From Epiperipatus broadwayi (lineage: Eukaryota; Onychophora; Udeonychophora; Euonychophora; Peripatidae): a stretch of DNA of 64,000 nt. Below, one piece after another: positions 12,661 through 24,070 of the stretch. Each line of letters begins with the position of its first letter. Position 1 is the stretch's first letter. The notes below the pieces were generated by a model, which saw only the letters and a list, made by a program, of their open reading frames with translations, did no database searches and had not been told where the DNA came from. The stretch covers positions 62,001 to 126,000 of the forward strand of contig JAQFVV010013088.1 in assembly GCA_028023455.1 (NCBI GenBank), written 5' to 3'. A program made the translations under genes and the position numbers.

Positions 12661-15027
12661 GTCAAAATATTAAACTTATAAAGTACACAATAATTTTTAT
12701 TTGTATAATTTATTAAAAGCTTAATTTATGTAATATATATTATAAAATTCTGCCAGTTTAACCATCAGACAACTTTTGTAATCAGATTTATTTTAAATGG
12801 CATATTTTATTTCAATTGTAATTTTATTTAATAGTAACAAATACATCTAAATTATATTTCTCAAAATTTACAATATTCAACAAACCTTATAATAGTGATA
12901 ATAGGAATATTTATTTAATTTCATTTACAGTGACTCTTTAAAAATGTGTGTGTGGTTATATGTGCAGAATCTTATTTACCAAGAATAAATTAATTTCTCT
13001 TCCTTGTTGGAAATTATATTTTATTCCAACCATAATATCAAATTATTTAATATCATAATTTTTAAATAGTAACACTTATCTTTTAATGTAATTATGAATT
13101 ATTTTTAAATTTGAATAAATAATTATTACAAAAAGTAAAAATTATAATTATATTTAAGAGTAATTAAATTTATTTTTAAATGTTTAAATATTTTGTAAAT
13201 TTTATTATTATTATTACAAATTGTAAACAAAAAATTAATTTATTCTAGAACATTTTAGTTGATTGAAAGTAGATGACCAATGAAATTGATTTAATTAATA
13301 GTCTGACATCACACTGTCTACAATATAAAAAGGCATGACAGACAAAATTAGGGAAGAATTGAATAAACAGTAGAAACTAATCAATCTATTTTTTTTAGTT
13401 CCATAAAATTTGTAAATTTTATCTTGTTTTATATTTAAAATAATTTAAAAGTTATCTTTAACAAGCTGGTTAATTGTATACAATGTTTTAAAAGGATTAT
13501 AAAGTGATTATGGAATAGGTAAAGTTACTATTTTGTTGTGAGCTAATCCTATCTTAAATATTCAGTTATAATCAAACCGTAGCTACTATTAAAAGTGTGA
13601 AGGAAACAGTAGCATTATTATTTCTCAAGAAAAAAATGGAAATTAATTATCAACAATTTCAACAAGTTTACAAATCTATTTGCATAAACATGTGTTTTAT
13701 CTCTTTCTTTTTAATGATTATAAGTATAGTGTCATCCTGAAGAACTAATGTTGTATGTGATGCATTTGATCCAAAGGATACCAATATTATCTTAGGAAAT
13801 TTGGGAGAGTCTCATAATAAAGATAATTGCCCTATTCCATATGAGCTTCAGAGGAAAGCAATAATTTTAGTAGTAAGATCATTGAAATAATAATGACTAA
13901 CTGAGGTTAAAATAGTTGAAGAATAAATATTAATTGCATTCATTCCTATAATGTAAGGTTTTAAAATTAGTTTCTTATCCTAAATGGTATCCTCGATAGT
14001 GAATTATAGATTAGCATCATATGGAAGAGATATGTGGAAGCATGTATAGTTTTTCTTTCTATAGTTAGTAATGATAGCTTAAGGAAGAAATGACCACATG
14101 CAGAACAAATACACCTAGATCTTTTATAAAAGAAAAGACTAATATATTGTCATAATGAAGAATGAGATCATTCAGAATGAAGATGGTAAAAGAAGTATAT
14201 TTGACAAGTCTAAGAGATAAATGTATAAGATGTCATGTGACATCTGACTCGATTTTTTTTTTTTGTAAGATTTGAAAGAAAACATTCTTGATTTAGGTAT
14301 TTATTTTAAGTATTTTATTTATATTGCATAAACAATATAAATGTATAAAAGGTAATTCAGTAAATAATATTATCATTAATATAGTAATGATAAATCTGCA
14401 CTAAATTGTATTTGAATAAATATGAGAAAAGTAAACGTTAAACAATCTACTACCTAAGCAGTACTGAAGTAACATAAATACTAAACTTTATTGATATGTG
14501 AATGAGAATAAAAATAATTTTTTAAATATGAACCTAAATGTTAATAATATAAAATAATTGTTTTTATATATATATATATTCATCAAATGATATGGGATGA
14601 GGAGACGGAGATCAATGAAAGGATGATGGTATTTATTTTTTCATTCTGATGTACAAATGTAAATGTGTTATAATATTAATATAAGGTGTAGAAATAGGTT
14701 AATCTTAATGTATAATCAAAAATGTTATAAATATTTAATCATTGTAAATAAATATATATTTTTGATTTGAACTAAATGATTCGTGTGTTCTTTATGGAAT
14801 CATAAATATCACAATGTCATATTCAAATACACACATTCAAATTTTTATAATAAAATTTATTTATTAGATGTTTAGTCAGAAGATTTCAAATGAAGAATTA
14901 AAACTTGATAAATCAAACATCTGTCACTATTGATTATAATTTAATAAAAGTAATATCTCAATTACTAGTTAATTTATTTAAAATTTATGTACATGGACAC
15001 ATATCTAAAATTTTAAATATAAGAAAT
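12661..15027. other. AT-rich intronic sequence, no gene
   Basis: Very AT-rich with a short TA tract near 14562-14580. No domain or repeat was recognised. Confidence 0.4.
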
Positions 15028-15530
15028 TATTTTATTTTATGGATCTGAGACTTGGACAATTAATAGAAGAGCAATACAATAGAAGAGCAATACAAAGACT
15101 TCAAACCACTCAGAGAAGTATGGAGAGATGCATGTTGGGAGTAACAAGAAGAGATCGAAAATGCAGTATATAAGTAAGGGAACAAACAGGTGTTACTGAC
15201 TTCATTGAAAAATTAAAAGACTGGAATTGGGATGGGCATATTGCTAGATGCGATGATAATAGATGAACAATTGAAATCTTAAACTGGATTCCCAGAGCTT
15301 GTAAAAGACCCAGAAAGAGACCACATGTGAGATGGATGGATGAAATAAGAAAGTGATTTAAAAGACCCAGAAAAAGACCACATGTTAGATGGATGGATGA
15401 AATAAGAAAGTGTGCAGGGGTGATGTGGAGAAGAGAAGCTAAAGTTCGGAGAAGATGAATTGAACTTGGAGCGATCTTCATCCTGTAGTGAAGTGATAAT
15501 GGTTGATGATGATGATGAATTTATCTTTAG
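15028..15530 (+). mobile_element. RTE-type LINE, 3' fragment with internal duplication
   Basis: Reading frames match the C-terminal part of the RTE element at 29.4-31.6 kb (words LRTWTINRRAIQ, WNWDGHI, PRKRPHVRWMDEIRK). The 3' end carries the TGATGATGATGA tail typical of RTE elements. A 57-bp in-frame duplication occurs: AAAAGACCCAGAAA begins at 15303 and again at 15360. The antisense frames listed here are shadows. Confidence 0.75.
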
Positions 15531-16080
15531 AGCATTATAACAATTCATTTTATTTTAAAAAGTCACATACGTATTTTAAAGTTCATTTAGATCTTAATAA
15601 AATTATAAGATCATAACAGCGTAATAAAAGTTTTTAATATGATTAAGTCTTAATTACTACATCATTTTAAATATATGATATTAATAAGATAATTTCTAAT
15701 GTTTGTTTGGAAAGATAAATATAATGGGTTAATGCTAAAATAATTAATAGCAAGATTAATTTATGTGATATTATATTTTGATCAATAATAGGTGATTTGA
15801 TTACCGGTAAATGATTATTCTGCTTGATGATTATTATTTGTAAGGACATGGTTTAGTAATAAAGTGTTTGACAAATTACTAGTTTAATCTTAATTTAGCA
15901 ATTTATTTATTATTATGGGTGTAGTATTAAAGTTATAGAAATTATTAAAATAGTTAAAGCTTTACTTCATTAGCATATAAAATCCATAATATATATATAT
16001 ATATTGATAAAATTGATAAAAAATCAAGTCGGATGACCTAATTTTAATAAAGCTCGTATTTACAAATGTTATATATAGAG
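15531..16080. other. AT-rich intronic sequence
   Basis: No feature was recognised; TA microsatellite at about 15991-16006. Confidence 0.4.
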
Positions 16081-16425
16081 TAAGTTAAAAACAAACTCTT
16101 AACAAGCTTCAAAAATAACCTCAACCTCAGACCGCGGTTTCTGCATCTAGCGTCATCAGTGAGGTGTTAGGAAATAAAAATACTAGAACTAGTCTAGCAT
16201 TTTATCATATATATATATGCTTTGCACACAGATAGTGAAGCTGATAACAGTAAATAAACTAAACAATATTATACAATTATTAAAGCTGAGCGCTTTCGGG
16301 AGGATTCATTTTCCCATATTCATAGCCACTAAAATTTTATTAAGAACTATACCAATGTTAATGCAAATGTATGCAAATTAATGTAAAGTGGCTACAGAGA
16401 CCATTTTTGAGAAAGAGAAAATACC
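16080..16425 (-). mobile_element. 3' region of a Penelope-like element (terminal-repeat-like)
   Basis: It contains the family D ribozyme and, on the minus strand, CCCGAAAGCGCTCAGC downstream of the endonuclease remnant. The words CTTAACAAGCTT and GTCATCAGTGA link it to the family D tandem at 40.0-40.65 kb. Confidence 0.55.
16115..16171 (-). ncRNA. Hammerhead ribozyme motif, type I, family D (best formed)
   Basis: Read on the minus strand, ACCTCA precedes CTGATGA (plus 16153-16159). Then come a short stem II region CGCTAGATGCA, GAAAC, and CGCGGTC, giving a 3-bp stem III (ACC with GGT) closed by two bases. The canonical GTC cleavage triplet ends at plus position 16130. TGAGGT follows and pairs perfectly over 6 bp with ACCTCA. 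All core residues are present. It lies about 250 bp 3' of the Penelope-like endonuclease remnant on the same strand, the place of a Penelope terminal repeat. Confidence 0.8.
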
Positions 16426-16900
16426 TCTCTTCTATTGATTGATGTAGGATCATTTGCTATGCAGCATGCTTCCTTGAACTTGCGTTTGATGTCATTTCTC
16501 TCAGAGCAGACAACACTGGCAGTAGTTGATTGTAAACTATGGCCAGTGGCTCTCTCGTGTTCAGCAAAGATTGAATTACCTTCACATTTAGTTTTAGTGC
16601 TTCTCTGGTTGCAATGTTGATCCTGGTTTCTCTGTTATATGATGTTAGGTAATTTCTTTGGGGGCAAGTGAACTTGTATATGACTTAAGGAGTAAGTTTG
16701 GGTTTGATCCTATCTTTGTTGTTGTTGATGAGTCTATTGGTGTTGGAAGGTGAATGAAAAGTGACTTCAAAGTCACAAAAGAGTTTGTTAATAAGACTTT
16801 TAGTTATTGAATGGATGTATGGAATGAAAATTCTTGGTTTGTTTTCTTTCTTATGATTGTGATTTATCTTATAAAATTTTTTATTAACTTTCAAATTAAA
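16425..16900 (-). mobile_element. Penelope-like element remnant: GIY-YIG endonuclease
   Basis: The minus-strand translation gives IFIPYIHSITKSLINKLF, then SPSNTNRLINNNKDRIKP, a stop, VIYKFTCP and YLTSYNRETR (the GIY...YIG region). After a frameshift come FAEHERATGHS and KRKFKEACCIANDPTSINR. This order matches the linker and GIY-YIG endonuclease of Penelope-like elements. One stop and at least one frameshift show that it is inactive. A family A inverted pair lies just upstream on the same strand. Confidence 0.85.
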
Positions 16901-17025
16901 CAGTTGTTTTGGTTAATATTTCTAATACGTGAAATATAGGCATTCTTATAGCTGGAACTTAATTGCAAATATAGGGGATTTGAACTACTACTAATACACA
17001 TAACCACACACATATAGGAAAGATA

Positions 17026-17085
17026 AATAATCACCAGATACATATTTCATGCTGAACCAGCACTCATCAGTTAGTCCAGATTATC
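17026..17085 (-). ncRNA. Hammerhead ribozyme motif, family A copy 2
   Basis: On the minus strand: ACTAA, CTGATGA, stem-loop II GTGCTGGTTCAGCAT (a 5-bp TGCTG/CAGCA helix), GAAA, then TATGTATC. The stem I partner is CTGGTGATT, with a weakened inner helix. The core is intact. Confidence 0.65.
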
Positions 17086-17494
17086 ATCTCCCACATGTAT
17101 ATAATCAGCACTCAGTTTATATTAAGATAACAAATCTTTATAGTTTAATGGACAGGCTTCCTTCTACTCCAACCCCCAACTCTTCAGCCATCCTTATATA
17201 TTAAGCCTGCATTCTGCCTACTCCTTTTCTATGGTATTTAAATGGATACTGTCCTATACATGAGTGATCAGAGTGATTTGAGGTCAACTTGGGCCTAACA
17301 ATAATATCAGCATCAGCATGGGGTTTGGGCACCACTCTGACCACTCATGCATAGGACAGTATCCATTTAAATACATAGAAGAGGAATAGGCAGAATGCAG
17401 GCTTAACATATATGGATGGCTGAAGAGTTAGAGTAGATTGAAACCTGCCCATTAAAGTATAAAGATATGCTATCTTAACATAAACTGACCACTG

Positions 17495-17550
17495 ATTATG
17501 GACTAACGGATGACTGCTGGTTCAGCACAAAATACATATATTGGTGATTT
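17495..17550 (+). ncRNA. Degenerate hammerhead, family A copy 3
   Basis: The core reads CGGATGA and the second core strand reads CAAAA, so two conserved core positions are changed and activity is not expected. Confidence 0.55.
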
Positions 17551-17665
17551 TATCTTTTCTACATGTATGTGGTCATGTGTATCAGTAGTATGAGATAGTG
17601 TGGATAGTTGAAGGTTGCTTGAAAGTCTGAGTTCAAATCTCCTATATTTTAATATTTGTAAGTAA

Positions 17666-19009
17666 AAATGTTATTGTTATTTAGATGATTGGATTTCAAT
17701 AAAATCCCTCTTGTTATACAATTATCTAACGGTTAAGTATTATGTTTATTAAAAGAAAAATCCTTATCCCTGAGAGCAAAATAAGATAGTTCAGTAATTA
17801 ATTAGATCAATTTAATAGATGCCCTTTAGATTTATTATAATTATGGTTTATTAAAGATATAAGAGAATAAATAGTTATGTAAATAGTCTTGATAATTATT
17901 CAAATATGAAATTATTATGTTAATTATTCATTGTTCATTATGCAGATTATTCTAATGATTGTGATATGATAATATCTAGAGAGTTTCTATAATAGCAATG
18001 CCATTGTAAATGTTAAAACCTATGTTTTATGACCTTTTCTATATTATATCTGCAATATCCAGCTCTAGATGGATATAAAAGGGCCCGGGTCGGTAACCTT
18101 GACTGGGCTAAAATGATTGAGAGGTTCGAGTGTGAGTTATCGCACTCAATAACTATAAGTATTTATATAAGGAAATACATGAATACGGCAATTGGAGTCA
18201 ATAGGTTTCTATATACCTATATATCAGAGGGTCAGTAGATGAATACATATTATTAAATAAAAGCTGGTTAATAAATACCTTACATCACTATAAACTATAC
18301 ATGTTCATATATTATATATTAAGGCTCGAAGGCTTACATAATTTATAATCAAGATCTGTATGACCTGTATTATTGTCCCTAGCTCTACCTAGGTACGTTT
18401 GGAGATAGACCTCTCCACAAAATGAGCTGAGTGTGAAGTAATGTGATTTAGAGCACACTGGAACACTCATCCATCCTTGGTACTTCCCCTCATAAGTCTG
18501 TCTCTACTTTTTTTCGGCTGTTCTGAATGTTACAATGTCTATTCCCATTGATCATCCCATACTACAATGTCTATTCCCATTGATCATCCCATACATGATG
18601 TTCAAGGTGGTCATAATAACTTAATTGCCAAATTCCCAGAGGTAATTTTTGGCTTAGTTTTTTTTCCGTTATCACTGACTAATCAGTTATGTACATTCCA
18701 CTACTTCGATATTATCTTATGATTACTAATTATTTCTAAAACTAATTAGTCTTTACTTCATTTAATTGGCAACCATTGTTATCTCCTTTTATAATATTAA
18801 TAGTTAATGTGAATGCTTGGGTTATCTCCTTTTATAATATTAATAGTTAATGTGAATGCTTTTAGCATACACGCACATACTTAAATATTTTATAATATAA
18901 TTATATATTACATGTACATATGATTACACACACATACTTAACGCTATCTTATGTTAATTGTAGCAGCAAACTAATAGAGTCTCAACAGTAAAGATATATA
19001 TATATATTG
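17666..19009. other. AT-rich sequence with two short tandem duplications
   Basis: A segment containing TCTATTCCCATTGATCATCC is repeated directly with a period of about 29 bp at 18531-18594. A 44-bp segment containing TATCTCCTTTTATAATATTA is repeated at 18778-18862. The 69-residue frame at 18029 has no recognised domain. Confidence 0.6.
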
Positions 19010-19093
19010 TAGTGTCTCTCTATTCAGTGTAGTATGAGAAGGTTGTCTATCTTAATATATATCTGAGCACTTATAGTATATATGTTTGGGAGA

Positions 19094-19155
19094 TGATAAT
19101 CTGGACCAACTGATGATTGCTGGTTTAGCATGAAATACGTATATTGGTGATTATT
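19094..19155 (+). ncRNA. Hammerhead ribozyme motif, family A copy 4
   Basis: CTGATGA at 19110-19116, stem-loop II, GAAA and a short stem III are all present. Stem I pairs ACCAA with TTGGT and, beyond a TGG bulge, ATAATC with GATTAT. Confidence 0.75.
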
Positions 19156-19565
19156 TATCTTTTCAGCATATATGTGCTTGAGTGTATCAGTGTTATTAGA
19201 TAGAGTGGAGAGTGATGGGCCATCTGAAAGTCTGTGCTCATATACCCTATATTACATATATAGACACAGGTATATAATAAGCCTGTGTTTCAGTTATTAC
19301 ATTGTAGAGATGTCTGCTCATCCTCGCATATGTATTAAATGGATTATGTCCTGTACATGTGGGGTTCAGATTGACCTTAGGTCAACATGGGTGTGACAAG
19401 AATCTCGGCCTCAGGGTGGCCTTCGAGCATTCCATCATCAGATTTTCAATTCGATGGACGGTTGAAGAGTTGGTGTGTGTAGTAGATTGGAGCCTGTCCA
19501 TTAAAGTATGAGGATTGTCTATCTTAATATATATCTGAGCACTTATAGTATATATGTGTGGGAGA

Positions 19566-19628
19566 TGATAATCTGGATCAACTGATGATTGCTGGTTTAG
19601 CATGAAATACGTATATTAGTGATTATTT
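19566..19628 (+). ncRNA. Hammerhead-like motif, family A copy 5
   Basis: The core CTGATGA (19582-19588) and GAAA are intact, but inner stem I is weakened (ATCAA against TTAGT). Confidence 0.6.
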
Positions 19629-19785
19629 ATCTTTTCAGCATATATGTGCTTGAGTGTATCAGTGTTATTAGATGGAGTGGAGAGTGATGGGTGAAAGACT
19701 GGGTCATCTGAAAGACTGTGCTCATATACCCTATATTACATATATAGACACAGGTATATAATAAGCCTGTGTTTCAGTTATAGTA

Positions 19786-20610
19786 TATATCTGTTTTTGA
19801 AGATTTAAACATCTTATTACATTTTACAACATGCCTCTATGGTATTGAAGTGCCAGAATAAATTATTAAAAAGTGGAAAGAAATAACACACACTATTTAA
19901 TTTTTATTGGCTAAGATCAAGTTCGAATTTGTCGGTACCATTCCGTTGCATAGTTTCTCCATATGCTTTCGGCAATAAACAAATACGCACGTATATAGAC
20001 CCATACATACGTATAATGTTTTTCAAAGCATAGAGATATAACGAAGTTATTTTGATCACTTTTTTTTGTTGTATAATCTAATAATAGAATTTCAGAATTG
20101 TTATATTAAAGAAATCACTGAACCTAAAGTGATCATCATTATACAAAAGAAAATGAAGCCATAATGTCAAATCAAAAATGATTCCTCTTTTTTTCTAAAG
20201 AATTAAAGTATGGTTTCATTTCTGAAAAGAAAATGTAAGGAAAAAAAATCAATAATCACTGATGAATGATTTAAAATTATATATAGGTAAAAAAACTTGG
20301 AAAAATGTTAAAAAGAAAAGAAAGAAAAGTACAAATGCTATAAAAACAGTCAAGCACTATTCGGTTAAAACCTGAAACAAAGAAAAAAGTTCAGGATTGT
20401 ATATATCTATATTATGTGTGAGAAGTGTGCGTTAGTTGCTATTCCGAGAAAATGTTAGGAATTTAAACTATTTCAATTTTTCAACATATTTTTTTGTCCC
20501 ATTTCTCCATTTCTACTTCAATATCTTATACAACTATTTATTGCTTTGATGATTAAAATTTATTTAATCGAAATACTTCATGCTAAACAAAACATTACAT
20601 GGTTTTCCGG
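19786..20610. other. AT-rich intronic sequence
   Basis: No feature was recognised. Confidence 0.4.
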
Positions 20611-20800
20611 CAAATTGAATTCCAAGAGATTGTAAAAGACCCAGAAAGAGACCGCATGTGAGATGGATGGATGAAATAAGAAAGTGTGCAGGGGTGATGT
20701 GGAGAAAAGAAGCAAAAGATCAGAGAAGATGGTTTGAATTTAGAGAGATCATCCTGCAGTGTATTGATAATGGTTGATAATGATGATGATGATTTATGTT
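20611..20800 (+). mobile_element. RTE-type LINE, short 3' fragment
   Basis: It encodes the extreme C-terminus (IPRDCKRPRKRPHVRWMDE, then KCAGVMWRKEAKDQRRW) and ends in a GATGATGATGATGA-type tail, matching the 3' end of the element at 31.5 kb. Confidence 0.8.
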
Positions 20801-21554
20801 ACTCAGAGCCATCTATTGGAAACCCAAGTAACCAATGAACATAGGAAGATAGATGTATAAGTGTAAAAATGGTATTGTTACTAATGAAGATCCATAGCCA
20901 GAAGCTAGTTTGGAGCTTTAGACATGAGACTACCATTTGGGTTCCTGATAACTCAAGCTTATAATTGGGATCTTAATAATTCAAGCTTATAATAGATGTC
21001 TCTGAAGTGTAGTAAAAAAGATAAATTAAATTGATTTTAATACAACACAAAACAGTTAATCTCATTTATCTCTTACTGCCTGGCATGTATATTTGCCAAT
21101 ATAAAGGGTGAGTGGCTGCATAATTTATAGAATTGTTTATATATTTTGTTTATCACTAATGCATTTTGTTCATAAATCAAGTTGAATCTGCAAAATGAAC
21201 TTTTCCCCCAAGAAAGTTACCCACCTGCAAAAACATGATGCAAATAAAATATAACCCAACATGTGAATAACATATCAAATCTCTAAATCAGTAAAATAAT
21301 TAGATGATCAAATATAGTATATCTTGGTGTAGTAGTCAATAGTTTAATATAATGAGCCTGTTAATAGCTCTAAAAAAGCTTTCCCAATAAATGCTGTTAG
21401 AGAAAGATATTAACATGCTCATTATATTACATTTGTAGTACAAGCTTATTAAGTTATGTGATGTATGACCTTATTTTCTTACTATTACAGACAATAGTGT
21501 ATATACTAATGCACTATCCAGGTATGCTAAAAGCAATACAAGAAGTAAAAACAC
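20801..21554. other. AT-rich intronic sequence
   Basis: Weak similarity of 21340-21420 (ATAATGAGC, AAAAAGCTTTCC) to family D; otherwise nothing. Confidence 0.35.
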
Positions 21555-21568
21555 TATAATCTTGATTT

Positions 21569-21910
21569 TAGGTCAACATGGGTGTGACAAGAATCTCGGC
21601 CTCATGGTGGCCTTTGAGCATTCCATCATCAGATTTTCAATTGGATGGGCGGTTGAAGAGTTGGAGTGTGTAGTAGATTGGAGCCTGTCCATTAAAGTAT
21701 GAAGATTGTCTATCTTAATATATATCTGAGCATTTATAATATATATGTGTGGAAGATGATAATCTGGACCAACTGATGATTGCTGGTTTAGCATGAAATA
21801 CGTATATTGGTGATTATTTATCTTTTCAGCATATATGTGCTTGAGTGCATCAGTGTAATAGAGTGGAGAGTGGTGGGTCGTGTGAAAGTCTGTGCTCATA
21901 TAGCCTATAT
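21569..21910 (+). mobile_element. Family A insertion with 14-bp target-site duplication
   Basis: The 342-bp insertion is flanked by TATAATCTTGATTT at 21555-21568 and an identical copy at 21911-21924. It is shorter than the 484-bp unit, so the 5' part is missing. The perfect duplication shows a single retroposition-like event. It contains an intact hammerhead core. Confidence 0.9.
21758..21816 (+). ncRNA. Hammerhead ribozyme motif, family A copy 6
   Basis: CTGATGA sits at 21773-21779. Stem-loop II is TTGCTGGTTTAGCAT, followed by GAAA, a self-complementary ATACGTAT stem III and predicted cleavage after the ATA triplet. Stem I has 5 bp (ACCAA/TTGGT), a TGG bulge, then 6 bp (ATAATC/GATTAT). The palindromic stem III would also allow a double-hammerhead dimer. 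Confidence 0.8.
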
Positions 21911-21924
21911 TATAATCTTGATTT

Positions 21925-22654
21925 ATAACATTGCTATCAACTATAATTTTTATGACAGTTTTCTCTCAATGAAAAAAAAGCAAGGCTACTGAACAGGCTA
22001 TGGATAAAAAAATCTTAGCAGCATCTGGGCATATGTTTTTTGAACATGACCAGAATAACCACTACGAAAAAGAGAACACACTGGACTGTAAAATTTCAGT
22101 TATGTACCATCAAACTAATAATGAACTAATAAGGATTGGTACCTATATCAGAATACCTGATATAAAATCAGCATGGGTGGTAACAATAGAATAAATTTAG
22201 TTCCTGAACCAACCATATTCTGATATAAAATCAGCATGGGTGGTAATGATAGAATAAATTTAGTTCCTGAACCAACCAATAGAGTTTAGAGTTGCTGATA
22301 ATATTGGAATCTAAAATTATTTTCCAGTTTGTTTCTAATTGTTTGAACACATTTTGCTTAACATAGGTCAAAATATTTTGGTTATAAAATCCTGTTTGCT
22401 CTTACATCTTTGCTGGCTTACATGTTCTAGAACCTCAACTATGCTGATTTATATCTCTTACTATACTGCTTTTCTGATTTGCATATCATTATGACTGGGG
22501 AATTTTTTTTATAATTGACAATATGGTGGCTAATCCTCCTAGAAAGTTTAGATTTATCACTTAATAAAAAATATTGTGAAATTTATTTTAGTTAAATCGG
22601 TAAACAACATTAGATAACACTAAAGATAAAATATCTCATGAATAACATCACATG
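21925..22654. other. Intronic sequence with a short tandem duplication
   Basis: A segment beginning CTGATATAAAATCAGCATGG is repeated directly at about 22157 and 22219, through 22281. The small open frame at 22000-22194 overlaps this duplication and has no recognised domain. Confidence 0.55.
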
Positions 22655-22792
22655 ATCACCATTTCTTATGCTTGCTCATAACTGTTATTAAAACAGGCAA
22701 AACTCTCCATACAGTAGTGCTACTCAATGCAAGCCAGAGTAAACAATGGATGCCGAAGGCTTGTGCATAAAATCCCTATCTAGTGCCTACTC

Positions 22793-22850
22793 ATCCAAGA
22801 TTCCCAGACTAGTTTCTAGTTTGTGACTTTCATCAGTGAGGAGCTTTGGG
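22793..22850 (-). ncRNA. Hammerhead ribozyme motif, family C copy 1
   Basis: The minus strand reads CTCA, CTGATGA, AAGTCACAAACTA (stem II AGT/ACT), GAAAC, TA, GTC, then TGGG. Stem III is two pairs (AC with GT) and the cleavage triplet is the canonical GTC. Inner stem I pairs CTCA with TGGG, and an outer helix pairs CCAA with TTGG beyond an internal loop. Confidence 0.7.
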
Positions 22851-23240
22851 TCTGAGAGCATTGCATCTAGATCTTAGGATCTGATGCAATTTTCTAACAG
22901 TCCCCTTTTATCTCTATCTAATTACAAAACTATGAGAATAAAATTGCACAATATTTTAATCCAAGCTCATTAGCTTATACAGTCATATAGGTCTGAACTC
23001 AGTTCTGTACCGATATATTCTGATGTCTTTGGTTCTTTAAAGTAACCATAGACATCACTATCCTATTAGGCAGGATTGGTATTAAACCTTTGAACATCAC
23101 ATGATCACTATTTCTTATGTTTGTTCATAACTGTCATTAAAACAGGCAAAAGTCTTCTTACAATAGTGCCACTCAGTGCAAGCCAGAGTAATCAATGGAT
23201 GCCAGAATTCTTGCACATAAAATATCTATCTAATGCTTAC

Positions 23241-23301
23241 TCATTCAATATTCGCAGACTAGTTTCTAGTTTGTGGCTTTCATCAGTAAGAAGCCTTGGA
23301 T
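23241..23301 (-). ncRNA. Hammerhead ribozyme motif, family C copy 2
   Basis: The core CTGATGA, GAAAC and TAGTC are intact on the minus strand. Stem I is weakened (CTTA against TGCG). Confidence 0.6.
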
Positions 23302-23865
23302 CTGAGAACCTTCCAGCAACCACCTTTTATCTCTATTTAGTTATAAAACTATGAGAATAAAATTGAAAACACAATAATATTTTCAATCCAAGCTCATTAG
23401 CTTATATAGTCAAATAGGTCTGAACTTAGTTCAGTACCTATACATTTTGGTGTCTTTGGTTCTTTAATAACCATATCCACCGCTATCCTATAAGGGATTT
23501 TATGCACACGTCTTCTGGCATTCATTGATTAGTCTGGCATGCACATAGTGGTACTACTTTATGGAGAGTTTTGCCTGTTTTAATAACAGTTATGAGCAAG
23601 CATAAGAAATAGTGATTATGTGATATTTGGTGGTTTAATACCAATACTGTCTAATAGGATATTGGTGGCTATGGTTATTAAAGAACCAAGGGCACCAAAA
23701 TGTATAGGTACTGAACTGAGTTCAGACCTATATGACTATATAATGTAATGAGCATGGATTGAAAATATTATTGTTTTCAATTTTATTCTGATCGATAACT
23801 AGAGATAAAAGGTGGCTACTGGAGGGTTGCACTAGATCCTAAGATTTAGGTACAGTGCTCTCAGA

Positions 23866-23922
23866 TCCAAGGCTCCTCACTGATGAAAGCCATGGGATAG
23901 AAACTAGTCTGGGGACATTAGA
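23866..23922 (+). ncRNA. Hammerhead ribozyme motif, family C copy 3
   Basis: CTGATGA at 23880-23886, GAAAC at 23900-23904, and GTC ending at 23909. Inner stem I CTCA/TGGG is present, but stem II is disrupted (AAGCCATGGGATA). Confidence 0.6.
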
Positions 23923-24070
23923 TGAAAAGGCACTAGATAAGGATTTTGTGCCCAACCCTTCTGATATCCATTGATTACTCTGGCTTGCACTGAATAGCAC
24001 TACTCTATGGAGAGTTTTGCCTTTTTTAATATCATGAAAAAACACCTCAGATAGTGTACAAGATTGGTGC

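Larger units (their letters stand above)
16955..17665. mobile_element. Family A inverted pair (large palindrome)
   Basis: Two family A units lie head to head, with arms of roughly 330 bp meeting near 17300. The outer ends are GATTTGAAC on the left and GTTCAAATC on the right. The left unit keeps an intact ribozyme core on the minus strand; the right unit is mutated. Confidence 0.8.
19010..19785 (+). mobile_element. Family A tandem pair
   Basis: The segment AAGCCTGTGTTTCAGTTAT ends one unit near 19300 and the next near 19783, giving a 484-bp period. Each unit carries a hammerhead core (19110 and 19582). The antisense frame at 19382-19603 is not a gene. Confidence 0.8.
22655..24070. mobile_element. 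Family C array: two minus units, then a plus unit
   Basis: Minus-strand ribozyme cores at 22830 and 23280 give a 450-bp tandem period. The plus unit from about 23520 contains a core at 23880 and starts to repeat again near 24000, where ATGGAGAGTTTTGCC recurs after its first occurrence near 23560. The junction between orientations is near 23510. The unit also carries GCAAGCATAAGAAAT, shared with the Penelope-like element at 12.05 kb. Short open frames here are non-coding. Confidence 0.8.
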
